A DNA stretch of 64,000 bases from Chthoniobacterales bacterium (GCA_039930045.1 JBDSQB010000005.1:158893-222892); one strand, 5' to 3'. Numbered from the stretch's first letter, positions 6,555 through 15,964 are shown. A program made the numbers and translations. Notes: generated by a model from the letters alone, not told the origin.

Positions 6555-9197
6555 ATGATTGATGTGCGTTATCACAACGGGGTCTATCTCCCGGCGCACG
6601 ACCTCTGGCTCGACCCGCAGCGGGATCAGGATTTTGCGTTCGTCAGCCACGCTCATGCCGACCATATCGGGCGTCATCGGGAGGTGATTTTTTCCGCGAA
6701 CACAGCCCGACTGATGCGCGCGCGGCTGCCGGGGGAACGCATCGAGCACGTCCTGGAGTACGACACGCCGGTGGAGTTTCGCGGGGGCACGGTGCGCCTG
6801 CTTCCGGCGGGTCACATCTACGGCTCGGCGCAATTCCACTACGAGACCGAAGCCGGGTCGCTCCTTTACACAGGCGACTTTAAGCTGCGTCAGGGCAAAT
6901 CCGCCGAGCCCGCAGAGTGGCGTTCGGCGGACATCCTCATCATGGAGACGACATTTGGCCTGCCGCGCTACGTGTTTCCGCCTGCGGAGGGGATATTGGA
7001 GGACATCCGGAAGTTTTGCATCGAGGCGCTGGAGGAGGGCTACGTGCCCATTTTGCTGGGCTATTCGCTGGGCAAGGCGCAGGAAATCCTCGCCGCGCTC
7101 CAGCCGCTCGGCGTGCCGGTAATGCTCCACGGCGCGGTCTGGCGAATGACGAAGCTCTACGGCGAAATGACGGTCCGGTTCCCGGAGTTGGAGCTCTATC
7201 AAGCTGGTGCGGTGCAGGGGAAAATCCTCATTTGCCCGCCGAGCGCGAACCGCTCGATCATGCTGAAGAAGATCAAAAACCGGCGCGTCGCCATGCTCTC
7301 GGGCTGGGCGCTCACGCCGGGGGCGATCCATCGCTACCAATGCGACGCGGTGTTTCCGCTTTCCGACCACGCCGATTACCCGGATTTGTTGCGCTACGTG
7401 GAACTCGTCCGACCGAAACGCGTGCTGACGTTGCACGGCTTCGCCGAGGAATTTGCCGCCGATCTGCGGGCGAGGGGAGTGGAAGCGTGGTCGCTCACGG
7501 GTCACAATCAATTGGAACTCAGTATCGCCCTCGGCGGCATCGCGGAGATTCCAATGGAACTCGAATCGAAAAAAAGTGAGGGGAGTTTCAGTCGATTCTG
7601 CGCTGTCTGCGACCGCATCGCCGCCGTCACGGGCAAAAAGGAAAAAATCCGGCTGCTCGCGGAATTGCTGCAAAGCCTGCCGCCGGGGGAAGCTCCGCTC
7701 GCTGCCGTGTTTCTCACCGGACGCGCCTTTGCCCAGAGCGATCCGCGCGTCCTGCAAGTCGGCTGGGCGCTGATCCGCCGCGCCGTGATGCTGGCCGCGG
7801 GCGTGTCCGAAGGGGAATTTCGCGCGAAAACCAGCGGGCTGGGGGACATCGGCAAGGCCGTTCTCATCGCGCTCGCCGGTCGCGCGGGCACGGGTGATTT
7901 CTCCCTGACTCAAGTCGCCGACGCCTTTGCTCGGCTGGAACAAACCCGCGGCCCGACTGCGAAATCCGCCGTGCTGCGCGAGATATTGATGGAACTCGAC
8001 GCCACCGAGGCCGCGTATTTCGTTCGCATCCTCACGAGCGACTTGCGCATCGGACTCAAGGAAGGCCTCGTCGAGGAAAGCATCGCGGAGGCATTTGGAG
8101 TCGCGGCGGACGACGTTCGCGAGGCGAATATGCTCACCGGAGATTTGAGTCAGGTCGTTATCTTGACCCAAGAAAACCGCCTTGCCGACGCGGGCATCCA
8201 GCTTTTTCACCCGGTAAAAGTGATGCTCGCCTCGCCCGAACCGACTGCCGAGGCGATCTGGGAACGCTTCGGTCCCGCCGCTGCCGACGGCGTGCTGGTC
8301 GAGGATAAATACGACGGCATCCGCGCCCAGATTCATCTCGATGGCACTCGCACGGAGCTGTTTTCGCGCGATCTGCGCCCGATCACGAATCAGTTTCCCG
8401 AGCTGGCGGTGGCGTTTGCGACGTCAGCGATTTTCGATGGGGAAATTCTGGCGTTTGCCGAGGGCAAGGCGCTGACGTTTTTCGATTTGCAGAAACGGCT
8501 CGGGCGCAAAAGCCACGCCGATCTGTTTATCGACTCGGATATTCCGGTCGTTTTCACCGCGTTCGACTTGCTCTATCTGGACGGAAATTCCTTGCTGAAG
8601 ACGCCGCTTGCCGAACGTCGTTCCCTCCTGAAAACACTGCAACTCCCGTCACCTTTTCGGCTGGCCGAAGCGACGCTGGTGCGTTCTGCCGATGAAATGG
8701 AGGCCGCCTTCATAGCCGCCCGCGCCCGCAGAAACGAGGGCTTGATCGTGAAGGACGCGACAAGTTTTTATCTCCCGGGACGGCGCGGCGGAGCCTGGTA
8801 TAAATTGAAAAAGGAGCTCGCGACCCTCGATGTCGTGGTCACTGCCGTCGAGCAAGGCCACGGGAAACGCAGCCATGTTTTGAGCGATTACACGTTCGCC
8901 GTTCGCCGCGACGGGACGGAGGAATTGCTCACCATCGGCAAGGCGTATTCGGGCCTCACCGACGTTGAAATCGAGGAACTGACGGCGCACTTTGAGTCGA
9001 ATGTGATCGGTCACTGGGGTCACGCGCGCCTCGTGCAGCCGGACATTATATTGGAAGTCGCCTTTGACTCGATCCAGCCGAGCAAGCGCCACCCAAGCGG
9101 ACTCGCCATGCGTTTCCCCCGGATCAAGGCCATCCGCCGCGACAAAACCCTGCGGGACATCGACACCCTGAGCTTTGCAAAAAGCTTGGTGGGATAA
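6555..9197 (+). CDS. Fusion of metallo-beta-lactamase exonuclease and ATP-dependent DNA ligase
   Basis: An 880-residue two-enzyme polypeptide. Residues 1 to about 330 are a beta-CASP/metallo-beta-lactamase nuclease of the ligase-associated exonuclease type: SHAHADHIGRH (metal His32, His34, Asp36, His37), AGHIYGSAQ, YTGDFK, and later SDHADYPDLL and HGFAEEFA. Residues from about 340 are a LigB-type ATP-dependent ligase with an N-terminal DNA-binding domain, adenylation motif EDKYDGIRAQ (nucleophile Lys585), FDGEILAF, and motif V region WYKLKKE, then an OB-fold. In many bacteria these are separate adjacent genes with an Lhr helicase; no lhr or pdeM is here. The ATG at 6555 is preferred over 6525 because the conserved domain starts at IDVRYHNG. 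Confidence 0.92.
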   Translation: MIDVRYHNGVYLPAHDLWLDPQRDQDFAFVSHAHADHIGRHREVIFSANTARLMRARLPGERIEHVLEYDTPVEFRGGTVRLLPAGHIYGSAQFHYETEAGSLLYTGDFKLRQGKSAEPAEWRSADILIMETTFGLPRYVFPPAEGILEDIRKFCIEALEEGYVPILLGYSLGKAQEILAALQPLGVPVMLHGAVWRMTKLYGEMTVRFPELELYQAGAVQGKILICPPSANRSIMLKKIKNRRVAMLSGWALTPGAIHRYQCDAVFPLSDHADYPDLLRYVELVRPKRVLTLHGFAEEFAADLRARGVEAWSLTGHNQLELSIALGGIAEIPMELESKKSEGSFSRFCAVCDRIAAVTGKKEKIRLLAELLQSLPPGEAPLAAVFLTGRAFAQSDPRVLQVGWALIRRAVMLAAGVSEGEFRAKTSGLGDIGKAVLIALAGRAGTGDFSLTQVADAFARLEQTRGPTAKSAVLREILMELDATEAAYFVRILTSDLRIGLKEGLVEESIAEAFGVAADDVREANMLTGDLSQVVILTQENRLADAGIQLFHPVKVMLASPEPTAEAIWERFGPAAADGVLVEDKYDGIRAQIHLDGTRTELFSRDLRPITNQFPELAVAFATSAIFDGEILAFAEGKALTFFDLQKRLGRKSHADLFIDSDIPVVFTAFDLLYLDGNSLLKTPLAERRSLLKTLQLPSPFRLAEATLVRSADEMEAAFIAARARRNEGLIVKDATSFYLPGRRGGAWYKLKKELATLDVVVTAVEQGHGKRSHVLSDYTFAVRRDGTEELLTIGKAYSGLTDVEIEELTAHFESNVIGHWGHARLVQPDIILEVAFDSIQPSKRHPSGLAMRFPRIKAIRRDKTLRDIDTLSFAKSLVG

Positions 9198-9210
9198 AGA
9201 AAAGGCTTGT

Positions 9211-9236
9211 GGAGTATGGCAACGATGCCATACTCC
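9211..9236. promoter_or_regulatory. Perfect inverted repeat before vapB, likely autoregulatory operator
   Basis: GGAGTATGGCA, a 4-base ACGA spacer, then TGCCATACTCC make a perfect 11-bp inverted repeat ending 4 bp before the vapB start. VapBC complexes usually repress their own promoter through such a site. There is no T-run after it, so it is less likely to be the ligase terminator. It also leaves no room for a normal Shine-Dalgarno. Confidence 0.7.
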
Positions 9237-9240
9237 TAAC

Positions 9241-9501
9241 ATGAAAATGACCATGCACATCGATGAAGAGCTTCTCGACAGAGTCATCAAAGTCACCGGC
9301 GCCGCCAGCAAGACCGAAGCTGTTAACATCGCCCTCCGGGAGATGGACCGGAAAATCCGGCTCGCGGAGTTTGGCAAAAAAGGACTCGGCCTCACCAAGG
9401 CAGAGATCCGGGCCGCGGTCGCCGAGGACGACACGATGTTTTTGCGGGTGGCGGAAGAGCCTGCGACGCCTTCTCCCATCAGAAGAGCCAAGAAATCCTA
9501 A
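9241..9501 (+). CDS. vapB: VapB-type antitoxin
   Basis: An 86-residue antitoxin that should bind and neutralise the PIN toxin encoded 4 bp downstream. It starts MKMTMHIDEELLDRVIKVTG and continues SKTEAVNIALREMDRK, the ribbon-helix-helix pattern of DUF2191/VapB proteins; the C-terminal half is charged and probably wraps the toxin. The ATG at 9241 is chosen over an upstream start at 9175 because of the conserved N terminus and the operator-like palindrome directly before it. Confidence 0.88.
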   Translation: MKMTMHIDEELLDRVIKVTGAASKTEAVNIALREMDRKIRLAEFGKKGLGLTKAEIRAAVAEDDTMFLRVAEEPATPSPIRRAKKS

Positions 9502-9505
9502 CATT

Positions 9506-9892
9506 GTGATCCTGGTCGATTCGTGTGTTTACATCCGGTTGCTGCGGGCCGATCTGGACCCGGCACGCGAATTGGCCGGGCTCGCGATGGAGGACGAACT
9601 GGCGACTTGCGGCGTGATTCGCTGTGAAGTCCTGCGAGGCATGCGCACGGCGAAAGCGCGCAAGGCTTTGGCGGCTTATCTCGATTGCATGCTCTACATT
9701 CCGACTTTGAACACAATCTGGGAAAAGGCGGAAGACCTGCTCTGGGAGATCGATCGCACCGGGTTTCACATCCCGCTGCCGGATGCGGTCATCGCCGCGA
9801 GCGCGCTGCATGTGGGAGCCACGGTGCTAACATTCGACGGCCACTTTCAGCACGTGCCGAAACTGGCAGTTCGCAGCGACTACGAGACTTAG
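9506..9892 (+). CDS. vapC: VapC-type PIN-domain ribonuclease toxin
   Basis: A 128-residue PIN-domain endoribonuclease, the toxin of a type II pair. Catalytic acids are visible: ILVDSCVYIRLL at the N terminus, RCEVLRG, and LPDAVIAASALHVGATVLTFDGHF near the C terminus. The start is GTG at 9506, four bases after the vapB stop; no in-frame ATG fits. The complete set of acidic residues suggests an active toxin. Confidence 0.9.
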   Translation: MILVDSCVYIRLLRADLDPARELAGLAMEDELATCGVIRCEVLRGMRTAKARKALAAYLDCMLYIPTLNTIWEKAEDLLWEIDRTGFHIPLPDAVIAASALHVGATVLTFDGHFQHVPKLAVRSDYET

Positions 9893-9899
9893 GACTAAC

Positions 9900-11009
9900 T
9901 TAAACCAGATTCTCCGGGTTTAGCGGGAGCAACGTCGGCTCGACAAAAATGCCGTCCTTGCGAATGAGTTTGCCGTCAAACCAAACCTCGCCGCCGCCGT
10001 AATCCTCGCGCTGGATATTCACCAAATCCCAGTGAACTTGCGAGCGATTGCCGTTGTCGGCCTGCTCGTAGGCCTGGCCCGGCGTGAAATGGAAGCTGCC
10101 GCTGATTTTCTCGTCGAAAAGAATGTCGCGCATCGGCTCGAGAATGTGTGGATTGAAGGCCAGCGAAAACTCCCCGATGTAGCGCGCACCCTCGTCGGAA
10201 TCGAGGATTTGGTTGATCTTTTTCGTGTTGTTGCCCGTGGCGTTGACGATTTTTCCCTTGGAAAACTCCAGGCGCACGTCGTCAAAACCGCCGCCTTGAT
10301 AAACCGTCGGCGCGTTGAAATGCACGTAGCCCTCGACGGAATCGCGGATCGGACAGGAAAAAACCTCGCCGTCGGGAATGTTGTGCGTGCCGCCGCAAAT
10401 GATCGCGCCGATGCCGCGAATGCTGAAACGCAGATCGGTTTTTGGACCCTTGATGTGGACCGCATCCGTCTTGTCCATGAGGACTTTGAGCGCATTCATG
10501 CTCGCCGCCATTTTTCCGTAATCCAGTGTGCAGACGCGGAAATAAAAATCCTCAAACGCCTCTGTGCTCATGCTCGCTTGCTGCGCCATCGAGGCGGTCG
10601 GCCAGCGCAGAACGCACCATTTCGTCTTCTGCACACGATGATCGAGCACGGGCTTGAGCAGCTTCATGGCGAGTTTCATTCGATCCGTCGGAACGTCGGA
10701 AAGCTCATTGATGTTGTGGCTGCCACGGAGCGCAATGTAGGCATCCATCTTGCGCATCCGGGCGAGTTCCAAAGTGGAGAGAATCTCATATTGCGCCTCG
10801 TTCGCCTCGCGCATCAGCTCACGCGTGACCGACGCCCGGTGAATCTGCACAAACGGCAGCGCGCCCACACTGCGAACCGCACGAACTAGGGCGACCAGCA
10901 TTTCCTCGGGAATGTCGAAGGCGTCGAGCAGGACTTTTTCTCCAGGCTGCAATCTCGTAGAGTGCCGGACGAGAATATCGGAAAGTCGCGCGTAACGAGG
11001 ATCTTGCAT
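9900..11009 (-). CDS. M29-family metallo-aminopeptidase
   Basis: Cytoplasmic metal-dependent aminopeptidase of the thermophilic AmpS/PepS/aminopeptidase T family. The 369-residue protein from the ATG at 11009 is full length for the family. The C-terminal active region is visible ([33 protein letters not shown]), giving the His, Tyr, His and Asp metal or catalytic residues. An upstream in-frame start at 11054 would add 15 residues without conservation. It stands alone, downstream of the EEP gene on the same strand with a gap of 48 bp, so cotranscription is possible. Confidence 0.85.
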   Translation of the reverse strand: MQDPRYARLSDILVRHSTRLQPGEKVLLDAFDIPEEMLVALVRAVRSVGALPFVQIHRASVTRELMREANEAQYEILSTLELARMRKMDAYIALRGSHNINELSDVPTDRMKLAMKLLKPVLDHRVQKTKWCVLRWPTASMAQQASMSTEAFEDFYFRVCTLDYGKMAASMNALKVLMDKTDAVHIKGPKTDLRFSIRGIGAIICGGTHNIPDGEVFSCPIRDSVEGYVHFNAPTVYQGGGFDDVRLEFSKGKIVNATGNNTKKINQILDSDEGARYIGEFSLAFNPHILEPMRDILFDEKISGSFHFTPGQAYEQADNGNRSQVHWDLVNIQREDYGGGEVWFDGKLIRKDGIFVEPTLLPLNPENLV

Positions 11010-11057
11010 GTTGCGTGGGAAATTATAGACGAACCGAACGGCGGGAAAGTGCAAATT

Positions 11058-11942
11058 CTAGGGCCGCACCCGCAAGACGACTACGAGCGGGCGGTGGTCG
11101 CTGGCCTCATACCAATTTGCCGGGCGGGGAATGTGTGATTTTTCAGCGATCACATCCTGAGTCGCGGCCCGGCTAGTGAGGACGTAGTCGATGCGGGAAT
11201 AAATGTCGGCTGTCTTCCAGTAATGCGTCCATTTGTCGCCGTTTACGTCGCGCAGATCGACGGGCCGGAGGGCGTCGTCGGAGTTTTTGCGGCCCATGAT
11301 TTCGCGGATCGACGCCTCATTGATCGTATCATTGAAATCGCCATAAACTAACATTCGCGCGTCAGGCGTTTTTTCCAGAATCGACTTGCAGTGCAATCGC
11401 AGCAAATGCGCCTCGCCGCGTCGCACCAGCGACTCGTCCTCCGGCACATCGCGCTTACTTTTCAGGTGAGTTCCAATGAAATGGAGCTGGCATGTGGCCG
11501 TGACGTCGATGGTGACGTCGAGAATACCGCGTTTGTAATACTGCTTTTTGCCTATGAGATCGAAGGAGAGATTCGTCTGCGAATGACGGGCGGAAATCGG
11601 AAACCGGCTGGCCAGTGCGACATGGCGCTCCAAGTCCGCCGCCTGGACGTATTCGGTGTGGGGGAAATCGAGCCCGGCGGCTTTGAGCCGAGTTAGAAAG
11701 TCCTCAAACTCGGCCGGTGCGCCCATTTCGCAGACGCCGATAATGTCGGGTTTTTCCGAGGCAATGACGGCGATAAGCGCGGCAATGCTTTTCTCCGACT
11801 TCGGTTCGACTGGCCGGCTGCCTTCCGGGACGGAGCGGATGTAGTTTTCGAGGTTGTAGGCGAGAAAACGAACCTCCGCCGGACCTTCCGCCAAGACGCT
11901 CAGGCTGCAGGTGAGAAGAAAAAAAAGAAGAACTCGGATCAT
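11058..11942 (-). CDS. Secreted endonuclease/exonuclease/phosphatase-family protein
   Basis: A 294-residue metal-dependent phosphoesterase of the EEP fold (DNase I / sphingomyelinase-like). The N terminus MIRVLLFFLLTCSLSVLAEG is a Sec signal peptide. EEP motifs follow: LAYNLENY, DIIGVCEMG (catalytic Glu), GTHLKSK, VYGDFND (Asp and Asn) and SDHRPLVV (terminal Asp-His). Substrate cannot be read from the sequence. Its start is just beyond the tatA terminator. Confidence 0.88.
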   Translation of the reverse strand: MIRVLLFFLLTCSLSVLAEGPAEVRFLAYNLENYIRSVPEGSRPVEPKSEKSIAALIAVIASEKPDIIGVCEMGAPAEFEDFLTRLKAAGLDFPHTEYVQAADLERHVALASRFPISARHSQTNLSFDLIGKKQYYKRGILDVTIDVTATCQLHFIGTHLKSKRDVPEDESLVRRGEAHLLRLHCKSILEKTPDARMLVYGDFNDTINEASIREIMGRKNSDDALRPVDLRDVNGDKWTHYWKTADIYSRIDYVLTSRAATQDVIAEKSHIPRPANWYEASDHRPLVVVLRVRP

Positions 11943-11974
11943 AAAAAAAGGCCCGTTGGATTAACGGGCCTTTT
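11943..11974 (-). terminator. Rho-independent terminator after tatA
   Basis: AAAAGGCCCGTT (11946-11957) pairs with AACGGGCCTTTT (11963-11974) around a 5-base loop. On the minus strand it is followed by a T-run, so it ends tatA transcription immediately before the EEP gene start. Confidence 0.85.
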
Positions 11975-11993
11975 CAAAAATTGAATCGGAAGG

Positions 11994-12230
11994 TTAGGAA
12001 GGCTTGACCGCAGTTTCCTGATCCTTGGCGGGCTGGACGGCGACCGGCTCGGCGGGGTTGTGCAGTTCGCGATGAAATTCATCCTTGGCCTTTTTGAATT
12101 CGTGCATGCTCTGGCCGAGGCTGCGGGCGAGTTCGGGAAGTTTCTTGGCTCCAAAGAAAATGAGAACGAAGAACATGATGACCATGATTTCTGGCCAGCC
12201 GGGAGCGGAAAGGGCGAGGAGTGAGTTCAT
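11994..12230 (-). CDS. tatA: Twin-arginine translocase subunit TatA
   Basis: Small membrane protein that forms the Tat pore for folded proteins. The 78-residue protein reads GWPEIMVIMFFVLIFFGAKK, the single TatA transmembrane helix with the FGAKKLPELARSLGQ hinge and amphipathic helix, then a charged tail. The frame is open up to 12353, but the TatA start at 12230 removes a 41-residue non-conserved lead. No tatB or tatC is nearby. It is divergent from the str operon. Confidence 0.92.
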   Translation of the reverse strand: MNSLLALSAPGWPEIMVIMFFVLIFFGAKKLPELARSLGQSMHEFKKAKDEFHRELHNPAEPVAVQPAKDQETAVKPS

Positions 12231-12360
12231 AGTCGAAGTTATCATGGGGTTGGCACTTGGAAAGGGGCTTTTCTGCAAAGGTGGTTCGGAGAAAGCAGGC
12301 GATTGGATGTGCCGCTGATGTGATCTGTAAAAAGAATTGCGGTTTTTCGTCAAAATCCAC

Positions 12361-12388
12361 TTGCACGCTTCCCCTTTGCACCTATTAT
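12361..12388 (+). promoter_or_regulatory. Candidate sigma-70 promoter of the ribosomal cluster
   Basis: TTGCAC (12361-12366), a 16-bp spacer, then TATTAT (12383-12388), about 125 bp upstream of rpsL. It is the best promoter match in the 282-bp gap between tatA and rpsL. Confidence 0.6.
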
Positions 12389-12395
12389 TTCGGCC

Positions 12396-12444
12396 CCCGC
12401 GCTTGGCGGGCAGAGCAAATGTGAGCCGCCAAGGCGGTCTTTTT
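12396..12444 (+). promoter_or_regulatory. Leader hairpins upstream of rpsL, possible attenuator
   Basis: Two short hairpins lie in the leader after the candidate promoter: CCCGC/GCGGG (12396-12410) and GCCGC-CAAG-GCGGT (12425-12438). The second is followed by CTTTTTG, the form of a weak intrinsic terminator. Such a structure before rpsL could regulate entry into the operon; this is inference. Confidence 0.45.
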
Positions 12445-12512
12445 GTCTCTGGATTCCAAGACAGGAAACAATTTTCAGCCTCATTTAGTCACAACACATA
12501 CAAGAATAACAG

Positions 12513-12932
12513 ATGCCAACGATCAACCAGCTCGTCAGAAAAGGCCGTTCCAAGGTTACGGTGAAATCCAAGTCACCCGCCCTCGTGAATTGCCCGCAGC
12601 GTCGTGGAGTCTGTATTCAAGTGATGACTCGCACGCCAAAGAAACCCAACTCCGCTCTTCGCAAAGTGGCCAAGGTGCGTCTGACGAATGGCCAGGAAGT
12701 CATCGCTTACATTCCCGGTGAAGGTCACAATCTGCAAGAGCACTCGATCGTCCTCGTTCGCGGTGGCAAGGTGAAGGATCTTCCCGGTGTTCGTTATCAT
12801 ATCGTTCGTGGAACCCTCGACGCCCTCGGAGTCGATGGCCGCCGCCGCAGCCGTTCCAAATACGGTGCCAAGCGTCCAAAGCCGGGCCAAGTGGAAGCCG
12901 TTAAAGGCAAGGGCGGCAAAGGTAAGAAATAA
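12513..12932 (+). CDS. rpsL: 30S ribosomal protein S12
   Basis: Decoding-centre protein of the small subunit. The 139-residue sequence starts [15 protein letters not shown] and carries [15 protein letters not shown] and [16 protein letters not shown]; the lysine that interacts with streptomycin is wild type. It has a Lys/Gly-rich tail of about 15 residues longer than E. coli S12. It is the first gene of the str part (rpsL-rpsG-fusA). Confidence 0.97.
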   Translation: MPTINQLVRKGRSKVTVKSKSPALVNCPQRRGVCIQVMTRTPKKPNSALRKVAKVRLTNGQEVIAYIPGEGHNLQEHSIVLVRGGKVKDLPGVRYHIVRGTLDALGVDGRRRSRSKYGAKRPKPGQVEAVKGKGGKGKK

Positions 12933-12969
12933 TTCGCGTCCCAGATTCTAAACTCCCAACTTTTCCAAC

Positions 12970-13443
12970 ATGTCTCGTCGCCGCAAAACCATTCACAAAG
13001 AAGTCAAGGCAGATGGCCGTTATGGTTCCTCTGAAGTCGCTGCTCTCATCAGCACGATCATGATCGGTGGAAAGAAATCCACCGCCGAGCGCATCGTTTA
13101 CGGTGCCATCGACAAGAGCCGCGAAGGTTCCGACATCGTTGATCCTCTCGAAACTCTTCACAAGGCTCTCGAAAACGTGAAGCCTCGTCTGGAAGTCAAA
13201 TCCCGCCGCGTCGGTGGTGCCACTTATCAGGTTCCGATGGAAGTCCCGCAGGCCCGTCAAGTCGCTCTCGCGATGCGCTGGATTGTTGGTTTTGCCCAGA
13301 AACGTCGTGGCATTCCCATGATCGATGCGCTTTCCAATGAATTGAAAGACGCTGCTGCTGGTCAGGGCAACGCGATCAAGAAACGCGACGACACTCATAA
13401 GATGGCTCAAGCAAACCGCGCTTTCGCCCACTTCCGCTTCTAA
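12970..13443 (+). CDS. rpsG: 30S ribosomal protein S7
   Basis: Nucleates assembly of the 30S head and contacts E-site tRNA. The 157 residues begin SRRRKTIHKEVKADGRYGS and include the S7 helices up to the C-terminal HKMAQANRAFAHFRF. Length is normal. It lies 37 bp after rpsL and 6 bp before fusA. Confidence 0.97.
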   Translation: MSRRRKTIHKEVKADGRYGSSEVAALISTIMIGGKKSTAERIVYGAIDKSREGSDIVDPLETLHKALENVKPRLEVKSRRVGGATYQVPMEVPQARQVALAMRWIVGFAQKRRGIPMIDALSNELKDAAAGQGNAIKKRDDTHKMAQANRAFAHFRF

Positions 13444-13449
13444 ATTTTT

Positions 13450-15618
13450 ATGTCCGCCACACTCGAAGCCAAACCTGCTGCCAATCCGAACTCTCCGGAT
13501 CGTGCGTTTCCTCTGGAACGCACCCGCAACATCGGAATTGCCGCGCACATCGATGCGGGCAAGACGACTTTGACTGAGCGTATTCTTTTCTACACCGGCA
13601 TGATCCACAAGATCGGCGAGGTGCATGAAGGCAACACGGCGACAGACTGGATGGAGCAGGAGCGCGAGCGTGGCATCACGATCACCTCGGCGGCAACGAC
13701 CTGTTCCTGGTTACAGAAAAAAGAAGAAGGCGTTTACAAGGTTTTCGAGAACATCAAGCAGCGCGTCAACATTATCGACACTCCTGGCCACGTGGATTTC
13801 ACGGCCGAGGTCGAGCGTTCCCTGCGAGTTCTAGACGGCGCGATTGCCGTGTTCTGCGGCGTGGCTGGAGTTCAACCCCAATCTGAAACCGTCTGGCGTC
13901 AGGCGACCAAGTACAACGTCCCTCGTATCGCCTTCGTGAACAAAATGGACCGCACCGGTGCCAATTTTGATAACGCGATCAAAGACATGCGCACCAAGCT
14001 CGGTGCCAATGCGTGGCCGGTTTTGATTCCTTACGGCAGAGAGGACTACCTCAAGGGTCAGTTCGATGTCATCAACAAGAAAGCCGTCATATACGTCGAT
14101 GACGACTCGACGGGTTCCAGATATTTGATCGAGGAAATTCCTGCTGAGTTCAAAGACATGGTCGATAGCGCGTATGACGATCTCGTCACCGCAATGTCCG
14201 ATCTCGACGACGAAATCGGCATGGCTTATCTCGAAGAGCAGCCGATCACCATTCAGATGTTGAAGGCTGCGATCCGCCGCCAGACCATCGCTAATAAATT
14301 TGTTCCGGTTGTTGGCGGTTCCGCCTTCAAAAACAAGGGCGTCCAGTTCCTCGTCGATGCAGTGGTCGATTACCTTCCAAGTCCGTTGGACATTGAGGCA
14401 ACCAAGGGTCTCAACCCGGACGATCTCACTCCGATGGAGGCTCCCACGAGCGACTTTGGCAAGTTCTGCTCCCTCGCTTTCAAACTCTGGAGCGATCCAT
14501 TTGTTGGCAAGCTCGTTTTCTTCCGTGTTTACAGCGGCAAACTTTCCAAGGGCGACACCGTTTACAATCCTCGCACCAACAAGCGCGAGCGCATCAGCCG
14601 TCTGATTCAGATCCAAGCCGACAAGCGCGAGGACATCGACACTTGTTACGCTGGCGACATCGCGGCCATCGTTGGCATCAAAAACATCACCACGGGTGAC
14701 ACGCTTTGCGACGAGGATTACCCAATTCTCCTTGAGCCGCCGACCTTCCCAGATCCGGTTATCTCGATGGCCATTGAGCCAAAGACCAAGGTTGACCAGG
14801 AAAAAATGGGCAACGCACTCCAGCGTTTGTCTGAGGAAGATCCGACTTTCAAGGTTTTCACCAACGAAGACACGGGTCAGACCATTATCGCCGGCATGGG
14901 CGAGCTCCATTTGGAAATTATTCGCGACCGCATGTTGCGTGAGTTCAAGGTTGAGGCCAACTCCGGCAAACCGCAGATCGCTTACCGCGAAACCATCACC
15001 AAAAAGGCGCATGGCGTTGGCAAGTTGATCAAGCAATCCGGTGGTCGCGGTCAATACGGCCACGTCGAAGTCGATGTTCGCCCCGGCGAGCGCGGCAAGG
15101 GTCTCGTCATCGAAAACAAAGTGGTTGGTGGCTCCATTCCCAAGGAATACATCGCCCCGACCAAGAAGGGCATCGAGGAAGCTGTTCTTAACGGCATCAT
15201 CGGCGGCTATCCCGTCATCGACGTGGAAGTCGACATCGTTTTCGGCAGTTACCACGACGTGGATTCCAATGAAATGGCATTCAAACTCGCGGCCATCTTC
15301 GCCATGAAAGACGCTTTCAAGAACGCCGCTTCGGTGCTTCTGGAGCCGATCATGAAGGTCGAAAACAGCACTCCAGACGAGTTCCAAGGCGACATCATGG
15401 GCGATCTCAACCGCCGCCGTGGCCAAATCGTCAGCATCGAAAGCAAAGTCAACCTCAGCATTATCAATGCGACGGTGCCTCTCGCGGAAATGTTTGGCTA
15501 CGCCACTGCGATCCGCTCCCTTTCCAAGGGCCGTTCCTCTTACTCGATGGAGCCTTCTCACTTCGAGCAAGTTCCCGCCCAAGTCCTGGCTGCCGTCATC
15601 GACTCCAAGGAAAAATAA
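13450..15618 (+). CDS. fusA: Elongation factor G
   Basis: GTPase that drives translocation on the ribosome. The 722-residue protein shows AHIDAGKTTLTERILFYTG (P-loop), RGITITSAATT (switch I), DTPGHVDFT and NKMDRTGA, followed by domains II-V ending in YSMEPSHFEQVP. It is full length, with an N-terminal lead of about 20 residues. No tuf gene follows; rpsJ comes next after 34 bp, so the str and S10 blocks are joined directly. Confidence 0.97.
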   Translation: MSATLEAKPAANPNSPDRAFPLERTRNIGIAAHIDAGKTTLTERILFYTGMIHKIGEVHEGNTATDWMEQERERGITITSAATTCSWLQKKEEGVYKVFENIKQRVNIIDTPGHVDFTAEVERSLRVLDGAIAVFCGVAGVQPQSETVWRQATKYNVPRIAFVNKMDRTGANFDNAIKDMRTKLGANAWPVLIPYGREDYLKGQFDVINKKAVIYVDDDSTGSRYLIEEIPAEFKDMVDSAYDDLVTAMSDLDDEIGMAYLEEQPITIQMLKAAIRRQTIANKFVPVVGGSAFKNKGVQFLVDAVVDYLPSPLDIEATKGLNPDDLTPMEAPTSDFGKFCSLAFKLWSDPFVGKLVFFRVYSGKLSKGDTVYNPRTNKRERISRLIQIQADKREDIDTCYAGDIAAIVGIKNITTGDTLCDEDYPILLEPPTFPDPVISMAIEPKTKVDQEKMGNALQRLSEEDPTFKVFTNEDTGQTIIAGMGELHLEIIRDRMLREFKVEANSGKPQIAYRETITKKAHGVGKLIKQSGGRGQYGHVEVDVRPGERGKGLVIENKVVGGSIPKEYIAPTKKGIEEAVLNGIIGGYPVIDVEVDIVFGSYHDVDSNEMAFKLAAIFAMKDAFKNAASVLLEPIMKVENSTPDEFQGDIMGDLNRRRGQIVSIESKVNLSIINATVPLAEMFGYATAIRSLSKGRSSYSMEPSHFEQVPAQVLAAVIDSKEK

Positions 15619-15652
15619 TCGCGGCATTCGCATCTAACTCCACTCCCTTTTT

Positions 15653-15964
15653 ATGACCACTGGCCAACGCATACGCATCCGACTCAAAGGTTTCGACTAC
15701 CGGATGCTCGATCAATCCTCTATTGAAATCGTGGAAACCGCCAAGCGCACCGGCGCTCGTGTGGCCGGCCCGATCCCGCTGCCCACCCGCATCGAGAAAT
15801 TCACCGTTAACCGTTCTGCCCACGTGGATAAAAAATCCATGGAGCAGTTTGAAGTTCGCACCCACAAGCGCCTGCTCGACATCATCGAGCCGACCGCCAA
15901 GACCGTCGATGAGCTCCGCAAACTGAACCTCCCGGCTGGTGTGGACATCACTATCAAGATCTGA
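15653..15964 (+). CDS. rpsJ: 30S ribosomal protein S10
   Basis: Small-subunit head protein, also the NusG-linked transcription partner NusE. The 103 residues begin [20 protein letters not shown] and contain the loop [17 protein letters not shown]; length matches the family. It opens the S10 block. The leader before its ATG is CTCCCTTTTT, with no Shine-Dalgarno. Confidence 0.97.
   Translation: MTTGQRIRIRLKGFDYRMLDQSSIEIVETAKRTGARVAGPIPLPTRIEKFTVNRSAHVDKKSMEQFEVRTHKRLLDIIEPTAKTVDELRKLNLPAGVDITIKI

Noticed and set aside
6450..8336. 628-codon minus-strand frame opposite the ligase fusion
   Set aside because: The opposite strand encodes a protein with complete nuclease and ligase motifs; this frame shows none.
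13831..15633. 600-codon minus-strand frame opposite fusA
   Set aside because: EF-G is unmistakable on the plus strand; the frame is a shadow.
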